From assembly GCA_020055645.1 (NCBI GenBank), contig CM034546.1, positions 41,540,001-41,604,000 on the forward strand: a DNA stretch of 64,000 bases. The letters run 5' to 3'. The translations under genes were made by a program, and so were the position numbers. This document shows positions 25,571 to 37,940 of the stretch, piece by piece. This DNA comes from Tomocerus qinae (Eukaryota; Arthropoda; Collembola; Entomobryomorpha; Tomoceridae). How positions within the stretch are numbered: the first letter of the stretch is position 1; each line of letters starts with the position of its first letter. The notes beneath the pieces were generated by a model, which saw only the letters and a list, made by a program, of their open reading frames with translations, had not been told where the DNA came from and searched no databases.

Positions 25571-26422
25571 AAATTGACTTGCATAAGTAATAATTTTATT
25601 ATTACTAAATCACTTTCATCCACATTCAGGACCGAGTATTAAGTCGAGATTACTTAAAGGCCACAAATGCCCTAAACTACATTAAACGCAGCATATTATT
25701 TACCTCTTCAGTTTTGAATTTAATTTAGGTATTTGACTTATTTAGTAATGATTAGTAAGTAATTATTATATTTCTGTCATTATTTCTAGGAATGACAAAT
25801 ATTGCATTAATTCATCAATGCTTTAGAAATTAACTGCATCTTGTGATTAAAAATAGTTTACGGCATTCACTCGATCTTTATTGACTCTGATTTCATTTGT
25901 TACGATGCGTCACGAGAGTCACGTCGACATGTAAAGTCCCAGTATCATAAGAGGATGGACAAAACTACAGCATTGCCATGGTCCATATGCTATGCTGTAG
26001 TTTTGTCCATGCCATGCTAATGACGACTAAATAAAGATTTTGCTTTGCTGAAGAAAAATGCATTTCCTTCTGTAGGCTAATTGTATACTAATTTATCTCA
26101 TTTTTGACAGAAATGGATGAGACTTTTGGAGATTGCTGTTACAGTTTGTCTGGAAAATTGGTACACGTCCTAAAAGAATTACAAACAGTTTCTCACAATA
26201 GAGAATATTTCAGATGAGCTAATACAAGTTGCTTTAAATATTCTATGTAGTTTTATTAAGCTAGTGTCATGTAGCTAAATACAATAAGAGAGTAGTGGAT
26301 CCATAGGTGTTGTTAATTTGGCGGAGATAATAATGAAAAAGTAAAAACTACTGATGATAAATAATAGGGAATGAGAGAGATGAGTAGCTCGAGTTGAGTG
26401 GAGAGAGAAGTTGTAGTGCTCT
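25571..26422. other. 3' flank of IR-like copy 2 and intergenic sequence
   Basis: The first roughly 80 bases (CATCCACATTCAGGACCGAG) match the 3' flanks of copies 1 and 4. The rest is AT-rich without a gene; a strong hairpin lies at 25955-26010. Confidence 0.45.
25955..26010. other. Perfect 19 bp hairpin
   Basis: ATGGACAAAACTACAGCAT (25955-25973) pairs without mismatch with ATGCTGTAGTTTTGTCCAT (25992-26010), leaving an 18-base loop. It is AT/GC balanced unlike its surroundings. It may be a small folded element or a small-RNA precursor. Confidence 0.8.
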
Positions 26423-27182
26423 CAGGGTTGTGGGTCGGGTTTTTTATGGGTTGGGGTTTTTTGGGTTTTTTGGCAAAAAACCCACCCCGCTTTACTTAAA
26501 AAACCCCGGGTTTATTGGGTTTTTTGGGTTTTTTACAAAACATACAAAAATGTGCACTACAGCTCCATCTAGATACGCAATACATACTAATGTTTATTCA
26601 AAAATGTAAACAAATGCATAATCAGGTGGAAACAAATATAGCTTCTACACTTCTACGTGTAATTAATGTATCGTAATGTGAGGGCTATAATAATATAAGT
26701 TTTATGCACACTTTAGTCATTGCATTGTGAAGATTATGTTTATAATATTGTTGTACACATAATTTCAATTTATCACTTACATATTCATTACTGTAACGCT
26801 TTGCAATTCAAGCTTCAAATTAAGAAAGGAATAATTTCATAAAGTCAATATAATCAGTAAAATATTATAATGCTTAATATTTCACTAGTTGTTATCAAAC
26901 AGTAATAATAATATAGGTGTTCACAAAAATACTGCATTTGCTACGTCACAAAATAATAAAATTAAACTTTTATGCTTTAATTTTTCTTTTCATTGACGTA
27001 AGTAATAGTTGTTGACACGGTTTGTGTTTTTGTCAGCTGTAGTTTTCATATATGGTATAGTATAGACTTGTATTTTTACCTATAGTTATATAAAAAACCC
27101 TTAAACCCAAAAAATCCAAAAAACCCAAAAAACCCGGGGTCGAGGGTTTTTTCCTAAAAAACCCGGGTTTTTCGATACCTTG
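26423..27182. mobile_element. hAT-like miniature element rich in GGGTTTTTT
   Basis: An 8 bp duplication, AGTGCTCT, lies on both sides (26415-26422 and 27183-27190). The ends read CAGGGTTGT on the left and, inverted, CAAGGTATC on the right. Both arms are packed with GGGTTTTTT/AAAAAACCC tracts, a telomere-like composition but not a regular telomere repeat. The middle is AT-rich. There is no transposase. Confidence 0.8.
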
Positions 27183-27458
27183 AGTGCTCTACGTCTCTAC
27201 TGTCTTTATTATATTTGTTTACGTGGTTTTATAACCTTTGCACTGAATGCCAATGAAATGCTTATCTAAATTCCAATTACGTATTTTTAGGTCATAAATT
27301 TTGTTGACAATATTATATCAACTATAATTTGCATGTCTATAAAACAATGTCATTGAAATGCAAACGTATGCTAAATCTTAAGCTAAATCTTAATTCCTAA
27401 ACTAAATAACTACATGGTGACACACTATAAAACAATGTAATCTAAATACAAATGTATC

Positions 27459-28770
27459 TATATAATAATAGCAATTCATTTCCCCTTTAACATCAATCTT
27501 CGACTTTCAAATTTTTACTGGATGTTTATATCATAGTCAGAACCCCAAAACTCAAGTTTCAAAACGACATCTTTCATAGAAATCGTTTTTTGATTTTTTG
27601 AATTTCGAATTTTCAACATTTAAGGAGTGGGAGAAATCGCTCCGATCTGTCACGTTTTGTTCAAATACTCCTCCTACAGTTTTCATCCGATCTTTACCAA
27701 ACTTCTTCCTGACCTACTCGACTTAATAATGAAGATGGTAGCCACTTGTAAGGTGACGGTTTCCCAAACCTCAACAGAGAATAAATTTTTAGGATGAATT
27801 TTATGATGTCGAATTCCAAAGGTGAGTTTATGGAAAGAAAAGGTTCGGACTGCAATAGCTTGAGGCTGTAAGACTCTACGAATTTATTATAGGAAGGAAG
27901 ATACCAATTCAGCCAAAGTTAAATAGATCAATTCTTAAAATGTACACTTACAGACTAGTTACTAGCTAAGACTAAATTACCCCAAAATACCAAATAGGCT
28001 ATCCAGCTCAGGTGTGTGGCTATCCAGCTCACTACGGCTATCCAGCTCGGACTTGCTAGGTAAGGTAGGTTCGGCTCTACAGCTCAAACGCAAGTGAGGA
28101 GATTTAGGAAGAAGATCTTCTAGATGTAGGAAACCGAGTGGACGGTCAAGGACAAGTTAGGTGGAGGCAGACTGGCTAGCACCGGAGATAAGCAATTACA
28201 ACGATCAGGGAATCGGTTGGAATGTGACAGTGAGACAAAGGCGACTACTTGGTTTGCATTGATGAGGAGGGCGTTTTCGACAGACCTAACAAGTTTGCAT
28301 AACGTCTAGTTCCTACACACTCCAGTTTTTTATTTTTTAGTAGAAAATATTTTGCCAGTCAATTTCAAAAATTTGACAAACTCCTACTCTTTAAGCAGGC
28401 AGGCCTGCGCCATGTAAAGGGATTAGTGTCCCTTTCACCTCGAACGGGGCGACCGCAGCGGAGTCAAACTATTAATAGCAAGGCAATGTTTATATATTTA
28501 GAATCGTTAGGTTGTGGATTGAATAGGTTGACTTGAATTGACATAGAATTGGTGAGTTAATGTAACGGGGTAATAAAATAGACAGAAATAACGATGACGA
28601 TTAAAATAGTGGTAGCTAATTAAAATAACAGAGCTATTTAAAATGAAGAGCTGAATATTTAAGATGAGGGGAATATTTAATATAGAGATTATTTAAAATG
28701 ACAGGAATGTTTAAAATGACGAGGTTATTTAAAATTACGAGATTTTTTAAAATGACATTTACAGATTTAA
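27459..28770. repeat. Dispersed repeat, copy 1 (long form)
   Basis: It opens TCTATATAATAATAGC and carries AAGGAGTGGGAGAAATCGCT, GGCGACCGCAGCGGAGTCAA and an end of degenerate ATTTAAAATGACGAG units (about 28640-28760). A second copy at 32116-33330 matches both sides but lacks about 570 bases corresponding to 27752-28318. The TCTATATAATAATA start resembles Helitron 5' ends, but I could not find a convincing CTAG end. Confidence 0.7.
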
Positions 28771-29310
28771 AACAACGAGGTTATACGAGACTGTAATAAT
28801 AATAATATAAAATAATTAAATCTTAACGACCAAAAATAGTGGTAATAATAAATGTAAATTGAGTGTAGTTATAGTATAACCATCAAAGACGCAAAGCAGG
28901 AGAAGGAAGAGGATTAAATCAGTTAGAGTTAAAAAAATTTTATATTGAAAAGTCGAGGGTTAGTGTGGAGGGCCAATCCAAAATGTAGACTAAAAATATT
29001 AAGTAATATGGTCGGGTGGTGACTGGCCGTGTATCTGGAACATATTGCAGCGAAAAGGGAGCCGTGGATAGAAGCAGTATTGAGAGTTACAAGATTTTCT
29101 CAAGTCGTTTTTTACAGGGTGATTCAGGAAGGACGAGTGAACACACCATTTAAACGAGTTGTTTACATGATGATGCACATTGCCTAATGTCCAATGCAAT
29201 GTGTTTAATTTAGGCTGTGATGACGGCCGTTGTAGTGACATATAGATAAATTGTGATAACTCATTTGTTACTGTTATTCGATGAGATTGAGTATCTGAAG
29301 TTGACTGGCG
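28771..29310. other. Unassigned noncoding sequence
   Basis: No supportable gene. Parts may belong to the 5' side of the LINE fragment that follows. Confidence 0.3.
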
Positions 29311-29316
29311 GAATAA

Positions 29317-30275
29317 ATGGCTCGTTTGGAATTCGACGGAGTAAAAATTAACGAAAAGTTTAAAATCGTTTTAAAATGTTTTGATAAGATTAATTCTAAA
29401 ATATTATTAAATAAACTTCAATGGTATAACATAAATAACCACTGGTTGGAATCATATCTAACCGAAGGAACACATTTTACTTATATTAATGAAAATAATT
29501 ATTCTAAGATGCAATCAATTGATTTATCAATACCTCAAGGTGGAATTTTAGCGCCTCTTTTATTCTCAATGATTATAAATGATCTTTCAAATTGTATCGC
29601 TAATTCAGTAATTTATCTCTTTGCGGATGACAACATTGCTATTATATGTGATAAACCTGAGGACTGATATATTAAGTTCTTAGAAAAGATTTTAAATGTA
29701 TTTTAGATTGGATGGAAAGGAACTATAAGGAACTAAATGTTGACAAAACGGTAATGGTGGTTGTTGGAAAGCCAAACTGTGGTGTTGATTGCAGTGCTGT
29801 TTGTCATGATGTAAATGGTACCAAAATCTACCCCTCAGAGAGTGTAAAAATAGTAGGATTAATGACTTTGAATCTCGCTTTGTTTAGATCGATTGGATGG
29901 AATTGAAAATATAATTATTGATTGAAGATTAAAGTAATTATTGAAAGTAATTAAGTAATGATGATGATAAATAACTAACTGTGCACTAAAGCCATCACAT
30001 AAAGAAAGATTATTAATTCTCTTAAACTCCACTGGGCCCCACTGAATGCATTCGTGTGGGTTGAGGCTATTTTCACTGCAAACGAAAAATGGATTAAGGT
30101 CTTTTGCATCCTTAAGGGACGACTAAGGTACTGGTATGCTACTCCTCAAGAAATTAGAAATAGTAAGTCTATGTATTCTTTCAGAAAAAACCTTAAATTG
30201 TACCTACTTAAGCAACAAGAAATAAACTCTACTCCTACTGAGATGTATGATAGTGATAACTCGGAATCTGAATGA
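29317..30275 (+). pseudogene. LINE reverse transcriptase fragment
   Basis: The reading frame starting near 29317 contains reverse-transcriptase motifs of a non-LTR retrotransposon: KCFDKINSKILLNKLQWY, SIPQGGILAPLLFSMIINDL and the catalytic box as LFADDN. A second frame from 29712 (WMERNYKELNVDKT, then NGTKIYPSESVKIVGL) is the thumb region, and 30054-30275 (YSFRKNLKLYLLKQQEI) is a typical tail. The three parts are in order but separated by a frame change with stops and by lost sequence. There is no N-terminal endonuclease upstream, so the copy is 5'-truncated and dead. The exact clade (CR1, Jockey or a relative) is uncertain. Confidence 0.75.
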
Positions 30276-30499
30276 TTTCATTAATCCTTTCCCTAAATAT
30301 GTAATTATATGAATTATGACTTATACCAAAAAACATGTTAACGTAGACACGTGACTATTTGTAAAAGTCTTCAAAATGCTTAAAACGTCCTATGTAATCA
30401 TTAGTAACTAATACCAGGAGGCAATGTAAATACCTTAGAGAAAATTGCCTGACTAAATATAAATAAATGTCTTATCTAAATTAAAACAATATGTCAGTT

Positions 30500-32100
30500 A
30501 CAAGATCCGCATAGATTCGTTGCTAATGTTATAGCCATTTGAAATTCGTTGATTTAACATATTACAGAGATAGGAAAAAGCCAATCCCCTGTTTCTGGCA
30601 CGAAATGCACGTCCGTGCCAGTAGGCCTGTGAACAATGTTAACTGGTAAAATAGAAAATTTTACCAGTGAAAGGTATACCGAAGCTATTGGGTCGGGGCA
30701 TAAGCATATAATATATCGGACCTGCAGACAGAGTGAAAGTTTGTGTGGATAAAATAGAGCAGATTAACTCTTTAAGCCTGTAGTGTAGCTATCACATTCT
30801 GGTTTCATCTAAATACATCGATCGGCACTTTACCTTGCTGACTTTTGTCCCACTGACTTATTTGTCACGACAAGCAAGCAAAACTAAACACGACTGTACC
30901 TAATGTCCAAGGCATGAAAAAGGTTGCCTTTTTGCTACCTTTTTGCCTTTTTGTGCTTTTTGCCTTTTTGGAGTAGCTGCCGCCACCTGTGAAACTTCAT
31001 TGTAGGTAAATTTTGTAGACTGCCCCGTCCAACACATTCAAATATTCAGATAATATGCAGATACTAATTACTTTTTTTGATTATTATGCTATTTACTACT
31101 AATACTACACAATTTAAAATGAACTATAATGTATTGGTGACAAACCATATAATAAAAAATGAGCCAGGTCGAACATATTCGTATTGTGTACAATATTGTA
31201 TGAGATGTATCAACTCAACTAAAATATCCAGTATTTGACTGTTACTGGTTAGCACAGCCTTAGGTTCTTGCCTTCACATTTTTCTATTAGCTTTTACGTA
31301 GCAGAAAATATTGTTTATATGTTTTTTAAAATTGTTTACAATGTTAGTTTGCTGTTTTCAATTGTCTTTGTCTAAGGAATATGACCGAATCATTGAAGAT
31401 ATTTAAGAATTGCTGTTTTTTTAATCGTATTTCTTGTTCACATCCTTGGTTAACACGTCGAAATTGCTCATTAACCCATTTAACAGCAAAAAGCCACCTT
31501 TTTGCTGATTTTGCTAGGCAAAAAGGCAAGCAAAAAGGCAAAAAGGTAGCTTTTTGCCTTTTTCATGCCCTGCTATAATGTCAGAGTTAGCATATCTTCA
31601 AGGTGAAAGTAAGCGTAAGAAGACAAGCGATGGCTACAAATACAAGAGTTCGAATGCAAAACAAGTTGGGTATGTTTGTGTATTGAATAAATAATAGTAC
31701 AAGGTCTAAGAGAAATTCTATACTGAATATGGTTTGAAGTAACTCACTCAACCAGTCAAGGAAAGGTACGTGGGTTTACAGTTTAAATTATTCATGTTCT
31801 TTATGAAATGTTAAAACAACACCAACTGATTATGTACACTATACACAGTGTATTAGGAGTGAACATCATTGTCAGCATTATCATGCAATTTTCACAGAAT
31901 TTTATTTGCGGTATATCTACAAAAATGTTTAAAACATTAAAGTTAAGAGACGACAAATACCTGTTTAGTTGTAAATTAAAGATTTTTCTGGTATTAAATG
32001 AAATTTTATTTTCACTAAAGTTTTATAAAAACGTATAGTTGTATAGTATGGTATAGTATCACTTTGCACACTACATATTAAAGCACATAATGCCCCAATT
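30500..32100. repeat. Spacer-type repeat piece D1, interrupted
   Basis: It shares ACCAGTGAAAGGTATACCGA-type sequence, TTTAAGCCTGTAG and AGAAGACAAGCGATGGCTAC with spacers B (36.5-36.8 kb) and C (48.95-49.3 kb). An inverted-repeat element is inserted at 30912-31571. No receptor gene follows. Confidence 0.6.
30912..31571. mobile_element. hAT-like miniature element, copy 1 (uninterrupted)
   Basis: The ends CAAGGCATGAAAAAGG and, inverted, CAGGGCATGAAAAAGG run into runs of GCCTTTTTG/CAAAAAGGC. The flanks are CTAATGTC on the left and ATAATGTC on the right (7 of 8 bases). Related spacers at 34248, 36693 and 49222 keep the empty site (ATAATG followed by more spacer). A second copy at 39985-42982 contains Helitron 2. 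There is no transposase, so it is non-autonomous. Confidence 0.78.
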
Positions 32101-32115
32101 TTATATTATGTTTAT

Positions 32116-33330
32116 CTATATAATAATAGCTGCACAAATGTCCTTTAACATAGACTAACGACTTTCAAATTTTTACTGCATAGGCAGATCATAGTCAGAA
32201 CCCCAAATTTCGAGTTTCAAATCGATATCTTTCATAGAAATCGTTTTATGATTTTTTGAATTTCTAATTTTAACATTGAAGGAGTGGGAGAAAACGCTCC
32301 GATCTGTCACGCTTTGTCCAGATACTCCTCCTATAGTTTTCATCCGATCTTTACCAAACTTTTCCCTGACCTACTCGACTTAATAAAAAAGACGGTAGCC
32401 ACTCCAGTTTTTTATTATTTAGTAGAAAATATTTTGCCAGTGAATTTCAAAATTTTGAAAAAGTCCTACACTTTAAGCAGGCAGGCCTCCGCCATGTATA
32501 GGGATTAGTGTCCCTTTCACTTCGAACGGGGCGACCGCAGCGGAGTCAAACTATTAATAGCAAGGCAACGTTTATTTAGTCATTTGGTTGTGGATTGAAT
32601 AGGTTGACTTGACTTGACATAGAATTGGTTAGTTAATGTAACAGGATAAGACAATAGATAGAAATAAAGAGGACGATTAAAATAGTGGTAGCCAATTAAA
32701 TTAACAGTGCTACTTAAAATGAAAAGGTGAAAATGATGGACTATTTAATATAAAGAGATTATTTAAAATGACAGGAATGTTTAAAATGACGAGGTTATTT
32801 AAAATGACGAGATTATTTAAAATGACGAGATTATTTAAAATGACGAGATTAAAAAAGACATTTATAGATTTAAAACGACGGGGTCATTTAAAACGACGGG
32901 GTCATTTAAAACGACGGGGTCATTTAAAACGACGGGGTCATTTAAAACGACGGGGTCATTTAAAACGACGGTGTTATTTAAAACGACGGGGTCATTTAAA
33001 ACGACGGGGTCATTTAAAACGACGAGGTCATTTAAAACGACGAGGTCATTTAAAACGACGGGGTTATTTAAAACGACGGGGTTATTTAAAACGAAGGGGT
33101 TATTTAAAACGACGGGGTTATTTAAAATGCGGGGTCATTTACAATGACGTCTATTTAAAAACACGGGGTCATTTACAATGACGGGGTCATTTACAATGAC
33201 GGCTATTTAAAATGACGGGGTCATTTACAATGACTTCTATTTAAAATGAAGGGGTCATTTACAATGACTTCTATTTAAAATGACGGAGTCATCTACAATG
33301 ACATCTATTTAAAATAACGGGGTCATTTAC
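32116..33330. repeat. Dispersed repeat, copy 2 (short form) with expanded array
   Basis: It matches copy 1 at 27459 from TCTATATAATAATAGC onward. It then jumps at GGTAGCCACT|CCAGTTTTTTATT over about 570 bases present in copy 1; the breakpoints share CACT. Its right part is the large minisatellite at 32763-33330. Confidence 0.72.
32763..33330. repeat. 18 bp minisatellite (TTTAAAACGACGGGGTCA)
   Basis: The array starts with units of the TTTAAAATGACGAGATTA type. From about 32870 to 33130 it becomes some 14 clean 18-mers, and then a two-part repeat of about 34 bases (ATTTACAATGAC + TTCTATTTAAAATGACGGGGT). The open frame across it (LKRRGH repeated) is a by-product of period 18. Confidence 0.93.
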
Positions 33331-33473
33331 CAGGGCCGCAGACAGAAAACAATTTGGGTGGGGGTCGACAAATTATCAGTGAAAATATGAAAATTTTTTG
33401 GGTTTTAAGGCAAAAATTCCTTTCTTTTCTTCGATTTCTAGGGGCGGGCTCCTGCCCCCTGGCTGCGGCGCTG
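33331..33473. mobile_element. 143 bp hAT-like miniature element
   Basis: It lies between two copies of the 8-mer TCATTTAC (33323-33330 and 33474-33481). The ends are CAGGGCCGCAGACAG and, inverted, CAGCGCCGCAGCCAG. It inserted into the minisatellite, which continues after it. The 8-mer is also part of the array unit, so the target duplication is suggestive rather than decisive. Confidence 0.75.
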
Positions 33474-33960
33474 TCATTTACAATGACATCTATTTACAAA
33501 GACGTCTATTTACAACTACGTCAATTTAAAATGATGGGGTTATTTAAAATTATGTATTATATCCATATAATATTAATGATGATATAATGAAAATCAGGGT
33601 CTGATGAAAGGACTTCAAACATTTACTTTGTTTAGTTAAATGATGTTGAATTTGGTCCACTATTATTATGTTGATTCGATAAGTATTGTATTTTGTTTCC
33701 CGTCCATAGAATGTTGTGTAGCAATGCAGCAAGCAATTTTTTAAACATTTTAATCTGTCAATTTTCATACTTTTTTAATACATAATGCATACTCATGATC
33801 TACCGTCCCCATTAAGGGGTTACCCATTTCCCGTTCGGAGAACGGGCCGATTACTAGTACTTATATTATTTCGATTTTCAAGAAACAAAATTATGCACAG
33901 ATTGTAACCCGCTTTGTAAAGTCAAAGGCACTCTTGTGTAACTTAAATTGGAAGTTGTGC
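33474..33960. other. End of array and unassigned sequence
   Basis: A few more degenerate units (to about 33550), then AT-rich DNA with no gene I can support. Confidence 0.35.
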
Positions 33961-33984
33961 TACATTATATATACATAGACATTC

Positions 33985-34105
33985 TGTTGACAAAAAGGGT
34001 GTTACGTGTTGACAAAAAGCGAGTTACGTGTTGACAAAAAGGGATCTCAAAAATAATTTGTTGACAAAAAGGTGTTGACAAAAAGGTGTTGACAAATAGG
34101 GGTCC
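33985..34105. repeat. Short tandem repeat GTTGACAAAAAGG
   Basis: About seven irregular units of TGTTGACAAAAAGG with spacers of variable length, such as GTGTTACG. Confidence 0.85.
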
Positions 34106-34119
34106 TTCCGTTTCTGATT

Positions 34120-35100
34120 AACCTAATATTTATCCAAGCGCAACAGTTTTGCTATAAATTATCGAGACTAGCAGAGACTAACTCTTCTGAATATCAGCCT
34201 GTGGCTGTAGGTCTAAACATCACGTAAAGCAAGGAAAACCAGAGACGATTATAATGTCCGAGTTTGAATATAATGAATTGATGATTATCAATGTCACAGT
34301 AAGCGACAGAAGACAAGCGATGACTCCAAATGTTAAAATTCGAATTCAAATAAAGTTCTAAGTAATATGTTGTGCTAAATAATATATAAGGTATGCGGAC
34401 GAAGAGGATTTCTATTCTGCATATAGTTTGACCTTAAAGTATGGCATCACTTTGGGCAGCACAGTAGGTATGCGTCAATTTCAAGTAATAATAATTTCGA
34501 TTGTTAAGAAACAAAACTTTGCACAGATTGTAAACCTGTTTACGTTAGTGCGTTATACATAGTGCGTTATACATCTTCATTATCTTTGCAGGGTTAGATT
34601 ACCGATTTCTTGGATTACAACACACTATCTGGAGCGTACATGTATTAAAGTGGTCGTCTAAAAGCTGAGTTCGCTCTCTTTTCCGTTTGAATTTTACATT
34701 GAAAATCCTATTCTAATTTTTCGAATTCATTTTTGATACAGACGCTTTCGACAGAGAGCATTGACATATACATCATTCGAACCGTTGCATTCGAATTAGT
34801 AATACGTATTAGTTATAAGGACCGACTGCGTTCGTAGCGTTAGATATAGCGATATTAAAATCGCATATTTAGCATTAGTAGTAAAGGAACATTCAAAGTT
34901 AAGCTCAGTCCCCTCTTTTATACTTGACCGTTTGAGGCAGATTTCCTCTTCTTGGTGCAACAGCCTACCACCTGCACCAACCTACAAATATAATGTTTCA
35001 GCTACGTCGATATCGCCATGCAATATTTGCGCTTGGAGATAAAGATATGCAGAGAGAAAGCTGAAGGCGGAATGAGTGGGGAATTTAATAAGTACAATTA
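34120..35100. repeat. Spacer-type repeat piece D2
   Basis: Stretches of it match spacers A-C: CTCTTCTGAATATCAGCCTG, AGCAAGGAAAACC, AGACAAGCGATGACTCC and ATCGCCATGCAAT with AGATATGCAGAGAGAAAG. It appears to be a deleted spacer copy with no receptor gene downstream. Confidence 0.65.
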
Positions 35101-36120
35101 CCAACTATGCGTCAACTTTTATAAATTACATTATTATTTGTATATTTCTATCATTAAACCAACTTTTAATCCTTATAGACAGTAAAAATTGAATATCTCA
35201 ATATAATATGTAATTTAGGTCTTAAACTTAGTCTAAATACATTAAAATGTGGTAGAAAAGCCAGATTTGGTTCTTTGGCACAAGCTTTCTTGCATGACTT
35301 TTGGAAGCTTTCCAGTGTACATTTTTCCATGCACTAACATGTTTTTTAAAATAATGCATTCCGATAATTTAAGCCTTTATGTGGGCTTTCCACTGTATCA
35401 AGTCGTTTACAATTTTTCTAACTGATTTTAAGACAAAACATCTTCCCTTAAACTGAACGACGAAGCTGTTTGTCATCCAAGTACAGCTTTGCATTGGCAT
35501 TCAAACTCTATTGTGAGAACAATTATGTTGGACAAATTGAATATGTATGTTTCTTTCTGCTATTGTAGCCTCATCGGTATGAAACAATGTCGTTTTAATT
35601 TTCCTTCCTCTCACATGCTGCAAATGTTTTATTTTACGACAAATATTTGTAAAAATAATCTTTTGTACGTGTGCTTCCAATTCCTTACTCAAATTTACTC
35701 GAAAACCTCTGAGTAACAAAATGCCATTTGTTAGAGATTTCCCGTAGATTCGACTTGTGTTCTTTGGGTTCAAATTTAGTCTTAGCAAAGCTTTTCTTCA
35801 TATTTTGGACTTAAACGTTTCCTCTTGTGTGGACTATCAATTCATGAGTTTTGAGGTTTGCAGTGAATAGGAGAGGCCAATTACAAGAGGACTGCAAGAA
35901 CATTTGTTTGGTTGTTTTGGGGAATTAAATTAATTTTATTACAATGGACTTGAACGACAGCACTACAGCACCCCTTCAAGTAACGACTTTTAGTACTATT
36001 ATTTTCTGTACATGATGAAATTTATTTCTTAGTCTTTGCTCTTATAGTGCTAAAAGCGTTTCTCTGCTAATCTTCTACAGAAAAGTCGTAATTGAAGTTG
36101 TATGTATCCAATTTTTTCTG
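35101..36120. other. Unassigned AT-rich sequence
   Basis: No gene or repeat recognised. Open frames here are short and lack motifs. Confidence 0.3.
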
Positions 36121-37685
36121 TTTCAAAACATCTATTAGATTACATATTCCAACATTTGTCTAGCGCACTATACCTACAAGTTTCAGCAAGTTGTACATAT
36201 AATTCGTCATTATTAAGCATAGCAGTTAATTTAAAAAGAACAGTCATACAAGAATAAAAGACGTTTAAATAATGGAGAGGCATCAACTGCGTCACAGCTT
36301 TTGTTTTGCATAATGATAACTTAACGAACATTTAGACTTCAGTTGTTGGAAACATAACCAAAGCAGAAACTGACATTGACACAACAGTGTCCTAATATTT
36401 CGTTGAATTTAATGCTACATGGCATGGACATTCTGCGTGTGCTAAACGTCCAAGCATAAGTAATCCATATTAAACACAAGCAAAGAAAATGACTAGTAGA
36501 GTAGTAATAAAATTTTACCAGTGAAAGTTTACAGTAGAAGCATTCGGATGGGCATGAGCATATCATATAGGACTTACCCAGAGCATTGAAAAGTATTTGT
36601 ATTCTATGGAGCAGACTAATTCTTCTGAATATAAGCCTGTAGCTGCAGGTGTATAAATCACCACGTATAGCAAGGAAAACCCGAGGCGACTATAATGCCT
36701 GCGTTTGCATATTATTATCAATGTCACAGTGGGCGATAGAAGACAAGCGATGACTCCCATGTTAAAATTCGAATACAAATAAGGTTCTCAGTTTGCTGAG
36801 CTAAATAAAATATAAGGTATGAGGACGAAGAGGATTTACGTCCTCCAAGTAGTTTGAGTTAATTTACTCAACCAAACCAGAAAACGTGTTTATAGTTTTA
36901 AATTATATTTACTAGAAGATTCAATAAAAACTTCAAAGTATGGCATCACTTTGGACAGTATATTATGTCAATATTTGCTGAGAATTTAAAAGAACGGTAT
37001 TAATAACAATTTCGAATTTTAAGAAACAAAACTGATTGTATACGGTATTGCGAAGTCAAAAACACTGATGTAATTGTTTCATTAGCTGATAAAGTAGCAA
37101 TCACAGATTTCATTGAACAAGAAATTATTAATTAGTCCCCTTTGACAACATTGATAATTTTAATGCTGTTAATTCTGACAACATTTTTTTATTATTATTT
37201 GTCCTTAAAATAAAGTAAAATGTTAACTGTGTAATGATGATGCCTGAATACCATAATACAATTTAATACCTATATAATATGAACATGCTATATATGACTA
37301 CTTAATCGATATCTGCATGTTTTAATAAAGACACAATAGTTTTATGTAGGAGTGAGTGTGGTCCGAATTAATAGATTGTGATTCAGTATTACAAGATTCG
37401 TATACTCTCTAGTTTATAACACTTAATAGAGATGATCCGTGCTTTGGTTGGAGACAATAATAAATGCAAAAATTAAGTGTATGTACATGTACATACACGT
37501 ATATGGTATACTGCGCCATATACTTTTAATTTTTTCACCACGATTTAAAGCAGTACGCAATATTTTTCGATTGATTGAACCCATACAGCGTAGTGGTTTC
37601 GTTATAAACTATTTGGCTGCAATACAGTCACACCTGTTAAATCGGAATTAACTTAGCTATTTTAAACATTGTTGTTACCTATTAA

Positions 37686-37940
37686 TCTTTACTCTTCATA
37701 AACGTAAAGTGGGCCATGCGCTTGGAATTCTTTCACTATTCTTGTATAATGGTTTGTACATATGTCCGTAATATTTTGTAATTAATGAGCAAGGACTAGA
37801 CTATCAGTTCTGAGTCCTATATATGAAATTGGGGCCAATTCGCATAGCCGCTAGAAATTTACTGATTTCAACATTTTCTAGCATGTGCTAAGATGCAACA
37901 AGTGAACAAGTGAACAACCTAACCTAACCGAACAATAGTA
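37686..37940 (+). mobile_element. Helitron 5'-end fragment
   Basis: It starts TCTTTACTCTTCATAAACG after AA, in the same way as Helitron 2 (TCTTTACTCTACATAAAG at 40271), and stays similar for about 115 bases (GGCCATGCGC, ATGTCCGTAATATTTTGTAA). Spacer A shows no insertion at the matching point. No hairpin or CTAG-T end is seen, so the right border is approximate. Confidence 0.65.

Noticed and set aside
26394-27180. Interstitial telomere from GGGTTTTTT runs
   Set aside because: Runs are irregular, occur inverted at both ends, and are bounded by an 8 bp target duplication, so they belong to an hAT-like element.
31640-31670. tRNA-like B box (GAGTTCGAATGC)
   Set aside because: No matching A box or cloverleaf around it; part of the duplicated spacer.
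32768-33181. 137-residue frame with LKRRGH repeats
   Set aside because: The repeat unit is 18 bp, a multiple of three, so a frame stays open by chance; no start context, domain or conserved partner.
37914-37935. CCTAACCTAACC telomere-like stretch
   Set aside because: Only two units; too short to mean anything.
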